From positions 1-64,000 of the IMG/VR virus record IMGVR_UViG_3300003323_000328: a DNA stretch of 64,000 nucleotides, one strand, 5' to 3'. Below the pieces are notes generated by a model, which saw only the letters and a program-made list of their open reading frames with translations, ran no database searches and was not told the origin of the DNA. Both the position numbers and the translations under genes were made by a program. This DNA is from a virus. Shown here piece after piece: positions 17,507 through 24,240 of the stretch (positions are counted from its first letter, which is position 1; each line of letters starts with the position of its first letter).

Positions 17507-17889
17507 AAGTACTCAAGTTTTAATACATCTACTATAAACTTAGGAATATCAACTTGTATCATATTATTATAGTACAAACATTTTCCTTTTAATATTCCAA
17601 TAGTTCCTTTTTGAACAAGAAATTCTCTGTTTTGTATCTTTACTTTAACATGGAATTTATGAACTTGAATTATTTTGCATTCAAATCTAATACATCCTTT
17701 AGGAACTTCTTTACTGCTGTCTGGAAACAGTGTAATACAATCATCATGATAATATTCTCTATAAGTAGTATCATCTCCTATATACATTTTTAAAAGACTA
17801 CTAGTATTGTGTCTACTTAAAATACGTTGACCACAATATCTACAATAAGGTATATTAAGAGAATCTACTACTGGTATAGGAATTTTCAT
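17503..17889 (-). CDS. Putative zinc-binding protein, 128 aa
   Basis: The ATG at 17889 is chosen (MKIPIPVVDSLNIPYC); the longer frame begins with TTG inside a small membrane-protein gene (17892-18014). An N-terminal C-x2-C (CRYCG, about 16-20) with H and C in YYHDDC (about 47-52) could bind zinc. The second half is beta-rich (FECKIIQVHKFHVKVKI). It resembles small phage zinc-finger proteins found near lysis genes, but no function is established. Confidence 0.6.
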   Translation of the reverse strand: MKIPIPVVDSLNIPYCRYCGQRILSRHNTSSLLKMYIGDDTTYREYYHDDCITLFPDSSKEVPKGCIRFECKIIQVHKFHVKVKIQNREFLVQKGTIGILKGKCLYYNNMIQVDIPKFIVDVLKLEYL

Positions 17890-17891
17890 AA

Positions 17892-18014
17892 TTATTTTTT
17901 GAACAGTCTGTCTATTACTACCCACCATAATCTGGCTACACAAATAGCAACAACTATTTGAAATAAATATGAAGACAATATAGCAGGTGTAAATTGAATT
18001 ACTTGGTTTTCCAT
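17892..18014 (-). CDS. Tiny membrane protein, 40 aa, possible holin-like or lysis accessory
   Basis: MENQVIQFTPAILSSYLFQI begins a frame with one hydrophobic segment (about 8-32, including VVAICVARLWWVVI) and a basic end DRLFKK. The ATG at 18014 overlaps the end of the 94-aa gene by 16 bp, and the stop is two bases before the next ATG, so it fits the operon exactly. It lies within 300 bp of the lysozyme-like gene. A lysis role is inference from size, topology and place. Confidence 0.6.
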   Translation of the reverse strand: MENQVIQFTPAILSSYLFQIVVAICVARLWWVVIDRLFKK

Positions 18015-18283
18015 CTTGGTATTTTTGTTAGTGTTCTATATTTTTCCCAAATAGCAGCTCTAAATTGATAATGATTTTCACCAGGAAAAACTTTCAACAA
18101 TAGCTTTTTAAGGGATTTTCTTCTACCAGTTTCTTTATTATATTTATCTTTATGACTAGCAGTAACATCTGCTCTTGCTATAATTGCACCATCATAAGAT
18201 TCTAAAACACAAACTGTAGTTCTTTTAAAATCTTCTGGATAAACCCAAGAGATTTTAGCTTGAATAATATCAATTTTTATCAT
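17999..18283 (-). CDS. Hypothetical protein, 94 aa
   Basis: A basic, strand-rich start (MIKIDIIQAKISWVYPEDF, then VCVLESYDGAIIARADV) followed by a Lys/Arg-rich helical end (GRRKSLKKLLLKVF). It overlaps the lysozyme-like gene by 14 bp. No membrane segment and no recognised family. Confidence 0.65.
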   Translation of the reverse strand: MIKIDIIQAKISWVYPEDFKRTTVCVLESYDGAIIARADVTASHKDKYNKETGRRKSLKKLLLKVFPGENHYQFRAAIWEKYRTLTKIPRWKTK

Positions 18284-18848
18284 TATTAAATAAATTTAAG
18301 TATTCTTTAATACTAGTTTTATTACCATCATACTTACGAATAAATATTTTACGTCCATGTTTATTAGTAAAATAATATTCTTTCATACTACCATTAGATC
18401 TTAAATAATCTTTAACAGAAGCTCCACCTAGAAGATGTATTGCTGCAAGTAGTCCAGCTTCTGTTATATAAATACCTTCTATCTCTTTTCCTACATACTT
18501 AAGTAAGTCTTTCTTTCTTAAATATTCATAGTTATGATCTAGGAGTTTATCCATTGCTTCCTCTTGTAGAGTCTGCTTATAGAGAAAGTAGTCAGGGTTA
18601 ATATTTAAAGTTTTGAGGGTTTGTTTAGTAAACTGGTATTTACCTAAGCAACCAAATTGGTTAACAGCAAGATAATTATTATTACTTTCTCTCTTACCAA
18701 TAACTTGTTTAATATCTTTAAGAGGTATACCTCCATAACCAAAATATATTTCTACAGGTTTTAAAACTGTAAGAAACTCAACTTTCTTTCTATTAGAATT
18801 AGCAGAAAGAAATAACGAAGAACAAAACATTAATAATAAAAGTTTCAT
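18270..18848 (-). CDS. Secreted lysozyme/transglycosylase-like endolysin
   Basis: A 192-aa protein with an N-terminal signal-like segment (MKLLLLMFCSSLFLSANS). The body has the pattern of lysozyme-fold peptidoglycan hydrolases: RESNNNYLAVNQFGCLGKYQF (53-73), where Glu54 is the likely catalytic acid, then a helix with QEEAMDKLLDHNYEYL and GIYITEAGLLAAIHLLGGAS. It should cleave the glycan backbone from the periplasm at the end of infection. A 53-aa membrane protein (holin candidate) is immediately upstream. The early Cys9 could act as a lipobox cysteine, so lipid anchoring is possible. Confidence 0.7.
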   Translation of the reverse strand: MKLLLLMFCSSLFLSANSNRKKVEFLTVLKPVEIYFGYGGIPLKDIKQVIGKRESNNNYLAVNQFGCLGKYQFTKQTLKTLNINPDYFLYKQTLQEEAMDKLLDHNYEYLRKKDLLKYVGKEIEGIYITEAGLLAAIHLLGGASVKDYLRSNGSMKEYYFTNKHGRKIFIRKYDGNKTSIKEYLNLFNNDKN

Positions 18849-18872
18849 AATAAATTGGGTTAGTGAAACATC

Positions 18873-19034
18873 TTAAAATAAATAACTAATGATAAAACAG
18901 AGACTAGTAAAAGTCACTATCATAGTTACTATCATTAAAAGCAAACCAAAAACATTAGGATAATTAATAGAAAAATTTCCAAGTTTATTTCTAAAATTAT
19001 CTATGTTAGTTTCAATATTTCTTATGATATTCAT
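18873..19034 (-). CDS. Putative holin, 53 aa single-pass membrane protein
   Basis: The start is MNIIRNIETNIDNFRNKLGN, followed by a single long hydrophobic helix (VFGLLLMIVTMIVTFTSLC, then FIISYLF) at the C-terminus. It sits 24 bp upstream of the lysozyme-like gene and follows a terminator (19052-19073), so it may open the lysis transcript. One transmembrane segment with a charged N-terminal tail agrees with small class III-type or pinholin-like proteins. The function is inferred from topology and neighbour only. Confidence 0.6.
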   Translation of the reverse strand: MNIIRNIETNIDNFRNKLGNFSINYPNVFGLLLMIVTMIVTFTSLCFIISYLF

Positions 19035-19051
19035 GGTAGAAGTATTAAAAT

Positions 19052-19073
19052 AGGAGAGGTTGTAACCTCTCCT
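19052..19073 (-). terminator. Terminator separating accessory region and lysis genes
   Basis: AGGAGAGGTT and AACCTCTCCT form a 10-bp perfect stem with a 2-nt loop just after the stop at 19096 (minus strand), followed on that strand by a T-rich run (ATTTTAATACT). Confidence 0.75.
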
Positions 19074-19095
19074 TAACCTAACTTATTCCCCTCAC

Positions 19096-19458
19096 CTATA
19101 CACTAGCTACAACTAATGCTTTTGTCTTTCTTTCAGCCTCAAAATACGGTCCATACTGAGAACTACTGGTAACTTGATCAGGATATACAACACTTTCTCC
19201 CCTACGTTCTGCTTCTTCTTGTAAATCCTTTTTAAGTTTCTGAAAAGTATTTAGTTCTTTATATAGTTTGTTAAGTTCTGTTTGTTTTCTATCAAGAGCC
19301 TCTCTTTCAGCATCTAAGATAGCTTGTTCTCTATTAACTCTAATAAAAGTAGCATATTCTCTATTACAGATAGATAAAAATGCTGTAATAATATGCTTAG
19401 TTGTCATTTGGCACAATCTTATTGCACCACGATTTTTAGTTATCCATACAGGTATCAT
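19096..19458 (-). CDS. Coiled-coil protein, 120 aa
   Basis: Contains a conserved-looking core ICNREYATFIRVNREQAI followed by a heptad-rich helix (LDAEREALDRKQTELNKLYK). The start may be the ATG at 19458 or, more compactly, the one at 19407 (MTTKHIITAFLSICNREYA). It has its own terminators on both sides, so it is probably a single-gene transcript. Function unknown. Confidence 0.6.
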   Translation of the reverse strand: MIPVWITKNRGAIRLCQMTTKHIITAFLSICNREYATFIRVNREQAILDAEREALDRKQTELNKLYKELNTFQKLKKDLQEEAERRGESVVYPDQVTSSSQYGPYFEAERKTKALVVASV

Positions 19459-19500
19459 AGGAGAAAGTTTTAAAGGTAGTTAATAATTAAGAATAAAAGA

Positions 19501-19525
19501 AGTAGAGAATTAAACATTCTCTACT
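19501..19525 (-). terminator. Terminator after the 147-aa gene
   Basis: AGTAGAGAAT / ATTCTCTACT, a 10-bp perfect stem with a 5-nt loop, lies ten bases after the stop at 19535 in transcription order. The minus strand continues with TCTTTTATTC. Confidence 0.75.
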
Positions 19526-19534
19526 TTAAATCAA

Positions 19535-19978
19535 TTAAGCAGTAACTTCAACTGAAGAAACTGCTTGAGTATTAGGGGCAATACTTATAGAAGGACGTTT
19601 ACCAAGAATTTCTCCTGTAACTTCATCTACAATGGGATGATTCTGATTAGCAAATACTGTTACTTCGTTTTCATCTGGAAAAACGACAGTAGAATAAGTA
19701 TTTACAGCACGATCATTAAGATAATAAGATTCTACTTTTTTAGTTACACAAGAACCTTCAATAGATTCTTTAGTTTTAAGAAGTTCAAGAGCTTCTTGAT
19801 AGCTAGCACGTTCCCAATACTTTTTACCTGTAGGTTTACCATCAGCATCTCGCTGAAATTGTTCCCAAAAGGTACGTTTAACAGCTCTTTGTCCGAAACC
19901 GGCACGAAAAGAAGCTACAAAGAAATTACGACCATCTTTAGCGGTACGTACATCAGATAATTCAACTAGTTTTACCAT
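19535..19978 (-). CDS. Conserved phage protein, 147 aa
   Basis: A soluble, beta-rich protein: MVKLVELSDVRTAKDGRNFF, VASFRAGFGQRAVKRTFWEQ, then a Lys/Glu helix (YQEALELLKTKESIEG) and strands (TVVFPDENEVTVFANQ). The opening 'strand - DGRxFFVASF - RTFW' is reminiscent of small OB-like single-strand-binding proteins but no such family can be proved. It has a private terminator, which suggests high expression. Confidence 0.6.
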   Translation of the reverse strand: MVKLVELSDVRTAKDGRNFFVASFRAGFGQRAVKRTFWEQFQRDADGKPTGKKYWERASYQEALELLKTKESIEGSCVTKKVESYYLNDRAVNTYSTVVFPDENEVTVFANQNHPIVDEVTGEILGKRPSISIAPNTQAVSSVEVTA

Positions 19979-20019
19979 AATAATTGGATGTTTAATTTAT
20001 TAATTTGTTTTAGATGTTA

Positions 20020-20277
20020 TTATTTTTTCTTAGGAGGAAGAGGAAGTTTATCTTCTATATCTACTACTTCTGTATGACTATATTCAAGAACAGTAAGAGT
20101 AGGAAAAGGAATTGATTTAGTATCTGGCTCTTTTGGAGTATTATAAAGAGCTATTTGTATATCACCACGATTTAGAATAAGTCCAGGAGCTTTCTTTTCA
20201 AAATAATCTTTTAGTATATTCACCAAATCTATTCCAGAGAGTTCTTCTATGATGACTGTTGTTTTACTTACTTTCAC
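20020..20277 (-). CDS. Hypothetical protein, 85 aa, GTG start
   Basis: The only reasonable start is GTG at 20277 (reads MKVSKTTVIIEELSGIDLV), overlapping the upstream gene end by 14 bp. Then follows NILKDYFEKKAPGLILNRGD, a strand region, and a basic Pro-Lys end (LPLPPKKK). The layout recalls small single-domain phage DNA-binding proteins; no family is recognised. Confidence 0.55.
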   Translation of the reverse strand: MKVSKTTVIIEELSGIDLVNILKDYFEKKAPGLILNRGDIQIALYNTPKEPDTKSIPFPTLTVLEYSHTEVVDIEDKLPLPPKKK

Positions 20278-20551
20278 GGTTATAGAGTTTATGAGTGATA
20301 ATTACACGACGTTTTTTCTTTTTATCATAAATAACTTGAGTAGTTTTTCTTTTTACTCTCCCATTACTATATGGAGTATTTTTATCTCCCACTACAACAC
20401 CGCCTCCGTATAGTTTAGGAGACATAGCAGTGATATGTTGTTGCATCTTAGGATGTATTTTAGTAGGAGCAGAAATACCAGCTTTCTTAGCATCTTTCCT
20501 GTTAATATGTTTTACATACCTAGGATCTTTTTGTTCAATTCTGTCTTTCAT
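20264..20551 (-). CDS. Very basic hypothetical protein, 95 aa
   Basis: Lys/Arg/His-rich throughout (KHINRKDAKKAGISAPTKIH near the start, VIYDKKKKRRVIITHKLYNR near the end) with a Gly/Val patch in the middle (GGGVVVGDKN). The charge suggests nucleic-acid binding. It is coupled to the GTG-started gene downstream. No family is recognised. Confidence 0.55.
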   Translation of the reverse strand: MKDRIEQKDPRYVKHINRKDAKKAGISAPTKIHPKMQQHITAMSPKLYGGGVVVGDKNTPYSNGRVKRKTTQVIYDKKKKRRVIITHKLYNRESK

Positions 20552-20617
20552 TAAATTTTAAGTTTAAGATTTACAATAATATTAAGGATACTTTCTCTAG
20601 AAGCAGGATATAAGTCA

Positions 20618-20845
20618 TTATATTACCATTCTACCAGAAGAAGGACTATTATAATGAGTAATTTTCTGAGTTTTAAGAATAGGAGTTACATATCCTAGTT
20701 CTTGGTTTTCTACTCCTTCTTCAAATTTAGTTATTGAATGGGGAAGATCATCTTTTCCTTGAAAGTAAGCATTAACACTTTCAATACTATTAGCTGATAC
20801 TATTCCTATAATAGTACCAGTATGGTCTTTAGCAATAAAAATCAT
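20618..20845 (-). CDS. Hypothetical protein, 75 aa
   Basis: Starts MIFIAKDHTGTIIGIVSANS; one alpha/beta unit followed by a charged turn (FEEGVENQELGYV) and a Ser/Gly-rich end. It lies five bases downstream of the 87-aa gene. No family is recognised. Confidence 0.55.
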   Translation of the reverse strand: MIFIAKDHTGTIIGIVSANSIESVNAYFQGKDDLPHSITKFEEGVENQELGYVTPILKTQKITHYNSPSSGRMVI

Positions 20846-20850
20846 ATTTT

Positions 20851-21114
20851 CTATTCTTTTGAATATTCATTAATTCTTTCATATCGTATAGTTTCATACC
20901 ATTCGTCAAACTTATTCTCAAATAATACAAGCATTATATCTGAATCAACCATTCTTAATTGTGCTTCTTCTTTATATAATTGTCTAAACCATACAATGAA
21001 ATTAAGTTCATCAAGATCAGTAAATATACTAGTAGATTGTTTGAAAAAAGAGCCAGCTATGACACCATGACTAGATTCTATCCAGTTCTTAAAGGCTTCT
21101 TTAAATTCTTCCAT
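20851..21114 (-). CDS. Hypothetical helical protein, 87 aa
   Basis: Acidic and helical with many aromatics (MEEFKEAFKNWIESSHGVIA, then FIVWFRQLYKEEAQLRMVDS). It lies immediately downstream of the 21134-21161 terminator and so may begin a transcript. No family is recognised. Confidence 0.55.
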   Translation of the reverse strand: MEEFKEAFKNWIESSHGVIAGSFFKQSTSIFTDLDELNFIVWFRQLYKEEAQLRMVDSDIMLVLFENKFDEWYETIRYERINEYSKE

Positions 21115-21133
21115 AAAGTTTTAGGGTAAAAAG

Positions 21134-21161
21134 AAAAGGCAGTATGTGAGGACTGCCTTTT
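21134..21161 (-). terminator. Terminator hairpin, 10-bp stem, T-tract in both directions
   Basis: AAAAGGCAGT pairs with ACTGCCTTTT around an 8-nt loop. The stem ends in A/T runs on both sides, so it would stop transcription either way. It lies between the 90-aa and 87-aa genes. Confidence 0.7.
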
Positions 21162-21182
21162 GCAAAAAGATAAATCAGGATT

Positions 21183-21217
21183 TCCACATCAAAGAACGTC
21201 TTTAAAGAATATGTGGA
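21183..21217 (-). other. Nested hairpin in the 21162-21239 gap
   Basis: TCCACAT (21183-21189) pairs with ATGTGGA (21211-21217), and inside it AAAGA pairs with TCTTT around ACG. There is no T-tract, so it does not look like a second terminator. In transcription order it comes just after the 90-aa gene and before the terminator at 21134-21161. It could be a processing or RNA-stability element. Confidence 0.4.
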
Positions 21218-21239
21218 CTATCTTTAATATTTTAAATAA

Positions 21240-21512
21240 CTATTTAGGTTGATTTTCTTTATAGAAATCTTCCAAAGCTTTAGATTGAGCTAAAGAAGCA
21301 CCACCTTTAAGATAAAGTCTTTCGAGATACTCGGATACATTATTAGTAATAAATTGATAAGGTGTAATAGGATTATCAATAAGTTCTCTTTTTGCATCTT
21401 TTACATAAGGAACTTTTTCCTGATAGCCAAGACCAACACAAATATTTTTAATAATTTCTTCTTGTGTTTCACCTTCTTTAGTTCGATTGTAGACGATTGT
21501 GATTGCTGCCAT
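21240..21512 (-). CDS. Hypothetical protein, 90 aa
   Basis: Starts MAAITIVYNRTKEGETQEEI; one N-terminal strand, then helices (IIKNICVGLGYQEKVPYV, YLERLYLKGGASLAQSKALE). Soluble. It is followed by a nested hairpin and a terminator. No family is recognised. Confidence 0.55.
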   Translation of the reverse strand: MAAITIVYNRTKEGETQEEIIKNICVGLGYQEKVPYVKDAKRELIDNPITPYQFITNNVSEYLERLYLKGGASLAQSKALEDFYKENQPK

Positions 21513-21551
21513 AATTTTGTTATAAATTTTTACTCAGCAAATTTACAAAAA

Positions 21552-21716
21552 CTAAAGTAACTTCCAAAGATTAAAATCAGGGACCATATCAGAAAGTTCT
21601 TCAAAAGCTACTTCAATATTAGGAGCAAAAATTATTTTTATACTTCCAGTATTTATATGTTTAAATCTAAACATATAAATTCTAAGAGTACGAGTTGTAG
21701 GATATTTAGTACTCAT
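21552..21716 (-). CDS. Hypothetical small protein, 54 aa
   Basis: MSTKYPTTRTLRIYMFRFKH opens a short basic, strand-rich protein ending PDFNLWKLL. Its ATG overlaps the lipoprotein stop by 11 bp and it fills the gap exactly, which argues for a real gene. Its shape (basic strands followed by an acidic helix) is shared loosely with the 59-aa protein at 25685-25864. Confidence 0.55.
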   Translation of the reverse strand: MSTKYPTTRTLRIYMFRFKHINTGSIKIIFAPNIEVAFEELSDMVPDFNLWKLL

Positions 21717-21915
21717 GACGCTCTAATATATAAAACTTTTTTCCACTAGGTATCATAATAACTGTATCTCCAACCTCATAAGGTATTCTACTCCAATTAG
21801 TGTGTATCTCCTTTGTATCTACATTTGTAAAAGTATAGGTATAAATAGGAGCACAACTAATAGTTAAAATTAATAAGAATAGAAATACTATTCTTTTAGA
21901 TATATAGCTAACCAT
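21706..21915 (-). CDS. Short lipoprotein, 69 aa
   Basis: An N-terminal signal peptide with a lipobox: basic SKR, hydrophobic FLFLLILTIS, then Cys21 (LTISC|AP). The mature part is about 49 residues (SRIPYEVGDTVIMIPSGKKF), beta-rich. It is predicted to be lipidated and anchored in the host envelope. Phage-encoded lipoproteins often block superinfection or alter the envelope; this role is inference. Confidence 0.65.
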   Translation of the reverse strand: MVSYISKRIVFLFLLILTISCAPIYTYTFTNVDTKEIHTNWSRIPYEVGDTVIMIPSGKKFYILERHEY

Positions 21916-22181
21916 ACTATAAAGATTAATAATATGAGAAAAGCGTTAAATACATTTTGAAATATTATCCTGTAGTTAGTTCGATACAAGTTAACTGGTA
22001 GTTCTATCTCTAAATGAATAAAGAAAAAATCAAAAGCTACAAGAGGATAACCATTAATATCAAGAGTAATACCAAAAGTCCATCTACCATCCTGAAACAA
22101 ATAGAATGAAAACCAACCTAAGTGTCCATTAAAGTATTTAAAAATACGTTTAGTTCTGAGATAATTTACAAGTTTATTCAT
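21888..22181 (-). CDS. Membrane-anchored hypothetical protein, 97 aa
   Basis: The start is set at the ATG at 22181 (MNKLVNYLRTKRIFKYFN), since the longer frame runs into the upstream gene. An aromatic beta-rich middle (GWFSFYLFQDGRWTFGITLD) precedes a single C-terminal transmembrane segment (AFLILLIFIVWLAIYL). It overlaps the lipoprotein gene by 28 bp. Tail-anchored topology is likely; the family is unknown. Confidence 0.6.
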   Translation of the reverse strand: MNKLVNYLRTKRIFKYFNGHLGWFSFYLFQDGRWTFGITLDINGYPLVAFDFFFIHLEIELPVNLYRTNYRIIFQNVFNAFLILLIFIVWLAIYLKE

Positions 22182-22449
22182 AAAAATTAGGATTATGTGA
22201 TTCAATAAAAGGTGTACCACATTTACTACAAGCAACAGAACCTCCAGTTATTCTCATTCTACGATGAATAGGTTTAGGAAAATAAGTATTATCTAAATAA
22301 TATTTAGATTCACTAATATATCTTATTTCTCCTCTACGAGTACGATACATTAGTACACTTCCTAATTCATCATGTTCACCACCTTGAGGACATGCATTAG
22401 AATTAAAATTATCTATAAATGCAATACCCATATTAATGTAATGAGCCAT
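22174..22449 (-). CDS. Hypothetical protein with C-terminal Cys knuckle, 91 aa
   Basis: Starts MAHYINMGIAFIDNFNSNAC, with CPQGGEHDE near 20, a basic middle (RTRRGEIRYI; HRRMRITGG) and a C-x2-C (CSKCGTPF) near 75. The three or more Cys/His could bind zinc. It is coupled by overlap to the 97-aa gene. No family is recognised. Confidence 0.55.
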   Translation of the reverse strand: MAHYINMGIAFIDNFNSNACPQGGEHDELGSVLMYRTRRGEIRYISESKYYLDNTYFPKPIHRRMRITGGSVACSKCGTPFIESHNPNFYE

Positions 22450-22451
22450 AA

Positions 22452-22676
22452 TTAAAAATAAGATTCATTTGTAAAATGAGTATCAAATCCATCTTTTGCA
22501 GCACAAATAAGTGCTTCTATTTTATTACCTGCTTTAAGTTTATTAACTGTATGTCTAGGAGAATGAAATATTTCTTCTTCTAATTCTCTTAGTCTATCAA
22601 CATACCTATTAGTTGTATTTCTTATATCAGCAATAATTTCTCTATCATTACGATAGTCTTTATCAGTTGTTATCAT
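22452..22676 (-). CDS. Hypothetical helical protein, 74 aa
   Basis: Charged and helical: MITTDKDYRNDREIIADIRN, then RYVDRLRELEEEIFHSPRHT. It may form a short coiled coil. It is two bases from its neighbours on both sides, so it is part of the same operon. No family is recognised. Confidence 0.55.
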   Translation of the reverse strand: MITTDKDYRNDREIIADIRNTTNRYVDRLRELEEEIFHSPRHTVNKLKAGNKIEALICAAKDGFDTHFTNESYF

Positions 22677-22677
22677 A

Positions 22678-22947
22678 TTAATATAATGTTAGTTGAGTGG
22701 ATTTATTCTCTATAGTTTTCTTAATCTCATCCTTAAACTGATTAGAATATTGTTTAGCACCATTAAGTACTATTTTAAATCTAGTACTTTTAGGAGGAGG
22801 TGTGTGAAAAAGAATTTTATTCTTTTCACCAACGCAAAGAGAATACGGTTTATTATATAAATGAGTTTTTACTTTAAAGAACTTCTTTAAATAGTAGTCC
22901 CATCTATATTCTATTAAATCATATAACTTTGTTTCTATCTGCTGCAT
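22678..22947 (-). CDS. Hypothetical basic protein, 89 aa
   Basis: MQQIETKLYDLIEYRWDYYL, with aromatic and Lys-rich stretches (KKFFKVKTHLYNKPYSLCVG) and a C-terminal helix. It overlaps the upstream membrane-protein gene by 13 bp. No family is recognised. Confidence 0.55.
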   Translation of the reverse strand: MQQIETKLYDLIEYRWDYYLKKFFKVKTHLYNKPYSLCVGEKNKILFHTPPPKSTRFKIVLNGAKQYSNQFKDEIKKTIENKSTQLTLY

Positions 22948-23129
22948 AAAATCAATAATAAAATTGTAGTTCCTACAGCAATTAAAGCACTACTCATAAA
23001 ATGAAAAAATCTATAAGTAGGATATTGAATGTAATAGTCATAACTGCTATTAACTTCAGTAGCTAGTAAGAGTAGTTTTATAACTACTCCTATAGCCACC
23101 ACTATAATATACCCTAGTAATGTACCCAT
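22935..23129 (-). CDS. Two-pass membrane protein, 64 aa
   Basis: Two hydrophobic segments (GYIIVVAIGVVIKLLLLA at about 6-23 and SALIAVGTTILLLILC at about 47-62) joined by a Tyr-rich polar loop (SSYDYYIQYPTYRF). Predicted inner-membrane hairpin. It is the next gene after a 33-aa lipoprotein. It may affect the host envelope; the function is not known. Confidence 0.6.
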   Translation of the reverse strand: MGTLLGYIIVVAIGVVIKLLLLATEVNSSYDYYIQYPTYRFFHFMSSALIAVGTTILLLILCSR

Positions 23130-23130
23130 A

Positions 23131-23232
23131 TTATTGATAAGTTGGACAAATATGTTGTGTACTTGTACAAGATGTTAGTAATAATAAGCCTAGCATTATC
23201 ATTACTATAATTACGTGTGTTAAGTTTTTCAT
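23131..23232 (-). CDS. Tiny lipoprotein, 33 aa
   Basis: MKNLTHVIIVMIMLGLLLLT followed by S-Cys22 (LLTSC|TSTQH) gives a textbook lipoprotein signal with only about 12 mature residues, ending HICPTYQ. The frame fills the gap between the 83-aa and 64-aa genes. The mature peptide holds a second Cys. Very short lipoproteins are common in Bacteroidota and their phages; the role is unknown. Confidence 0.65.
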   Translation of the reverse strand: MKNLTHVIIVMIMLGLLLLTSCTSTQHICPTYQ

Positions 23233-23237
23233 AAGTT

Positions 23238-23489
23238 TTATAATAATTCGTAAATTTTAGCCCAAAAATGATAACCATTTTTTGTAATTGTCCAGACAAA
23301 ACCATGACTACAAATAAATTTAATACTTAATTGTGATTGCTCATAAAGTATATCATCATTACTTACACTTCTCTCTACCACATCTTTAAGATCATCTAAT
23401 GCAGCAATTATTACAGATTCTGGTATTGGTAATACCTTAATAGCATCTACCAATCTCATTATATTTAGTTTAGAAACATCAGGTTTCAT
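23238..23489 (-). CDS. Hypothetical protein, 83 aa
   Basis: MKPDVSKLNIMRLVDAIKVL: helical first half with an acidic segment (IIAALDDLKDVVERSVSNDD), then a beta-rich second half with His, Cys and Trp (FICSHGFVWTITKNGYHFWA). Soluble. It lies between the 243-aa conserved gene and the tiny lipoprotein. No family is recognised. Confidence 0.55.
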   Translation of the reverse strand: MKPDVSKLNIMRLVDAIKVLPIPESVIIAALDDLKDVVERSVSNDDILYEQSQLSIKFICSHGFVWTITKNGYHFWAKIYELL

Positions 23490-23501
23490 AAATTTTTTTT
23501 A

Positions 23502-24233
23502 TTAAGAATCAAATCCCATAACAATTCTTACATCTTCATAATCTTTAGCAAGTTGTTTAAGTGGTTCAACCCAATTTTCTAGTTTATGTTTAAACCATTC
23601 TCTATAAATTACTGTCCAGTTATATTGAACCATATACCTAATATCTGCATTAGAAACAACTTTACCATCAAGAATAGCATCAGCTTCAGATTCATATAAT
23701 GTAACAATATCTGAACTATTTATAATACCAGACCACATTTCAGGGGTTTCCCTTGATACTCTTAGTTTTTCATACTTTTCTAAAGGAATAACACCTGTTT
23801 TAAGCACAACTTGATTCCAATCAAATTTTTCAAAATCTTCTAAAGAAATCCAAGTTCTACTATGGTCTCCAAGGCAATAGTCATCCAATTCTTCACTAGT
23901 AATAGTACTATCTTTTGGTATGCCTCTACAATCAGTCATATAAGAAAAACCATCAGATGTTTTTACTCCTGCAAAACCAAATCCATTTCTAACATTGGCT
24001 ATAACAGCAAACCAATCATAATTTCTACCATCATCTGGATAAGTATTAAATTCAGTTTCCTTATTTAATCCTTTAGTATATCTGTCTATATCTTCTTGAT
24101 CATTTTCAAGAATAGCTTCTTTAAGAAGCTCTTTATATTGAGTATGAAAAGGATTAGGAAAAATAGATTTAGGATTTCTTATCCAATTACCATTTTCTTT
24201 TACTTCTACTATTAAATGTATATCAGTTCCCAT
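23502..24233 (-). CDS. Conserved phage protein of unknown function, 243 aa
   Basis: Matches in pattern a widespread phage family that begins MGTDIHL: MGTDIHLIVEVKENGNWI, then GRNYDWFAVIANVRNGFG (about 69-86), DCRGIPKDST and GDHSRTWISLEDF (about 127-139). The conserved Asp, Arg, His and Trp positions suggest an enzyme or ligand-binding fold, but no activity is known to me. A single-copy gene in the accessory operon, with normal A+T-rich codon use. Confidence 0.65.
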   Translation of the reverse strand: MGTDIHLIVEVKENGNWIRNPKSIFPNPFHTQYKELLKEAILENDQEDIDRYTKGLNKETEFNTYPDDGRNYDWFAVIANVRNGFGFAGVKTSDGFSYMTDCRGIPKDSTITSEELDDYCLGDHSRTWISLEDFEKFDWNQVVLKTGVIPLEKYEKLRVSRETPEMWSGIINSSDIVTLYESEADAILDGKVVSNADIRYMVQYNWTVIYREWFKHKLENWVEPLKQLAKDYEDVRIVMGFDS

Positions 24234-24240
24234 AATATTT

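Noticed and set aside
23114-23305. Minus-strand frame of 63 codons
   Set aside because: It overlaps the 33-aa lipoprotein, the 83-aa gene and the 64-aa gene in other frames; those have better starts, signals and spacing.
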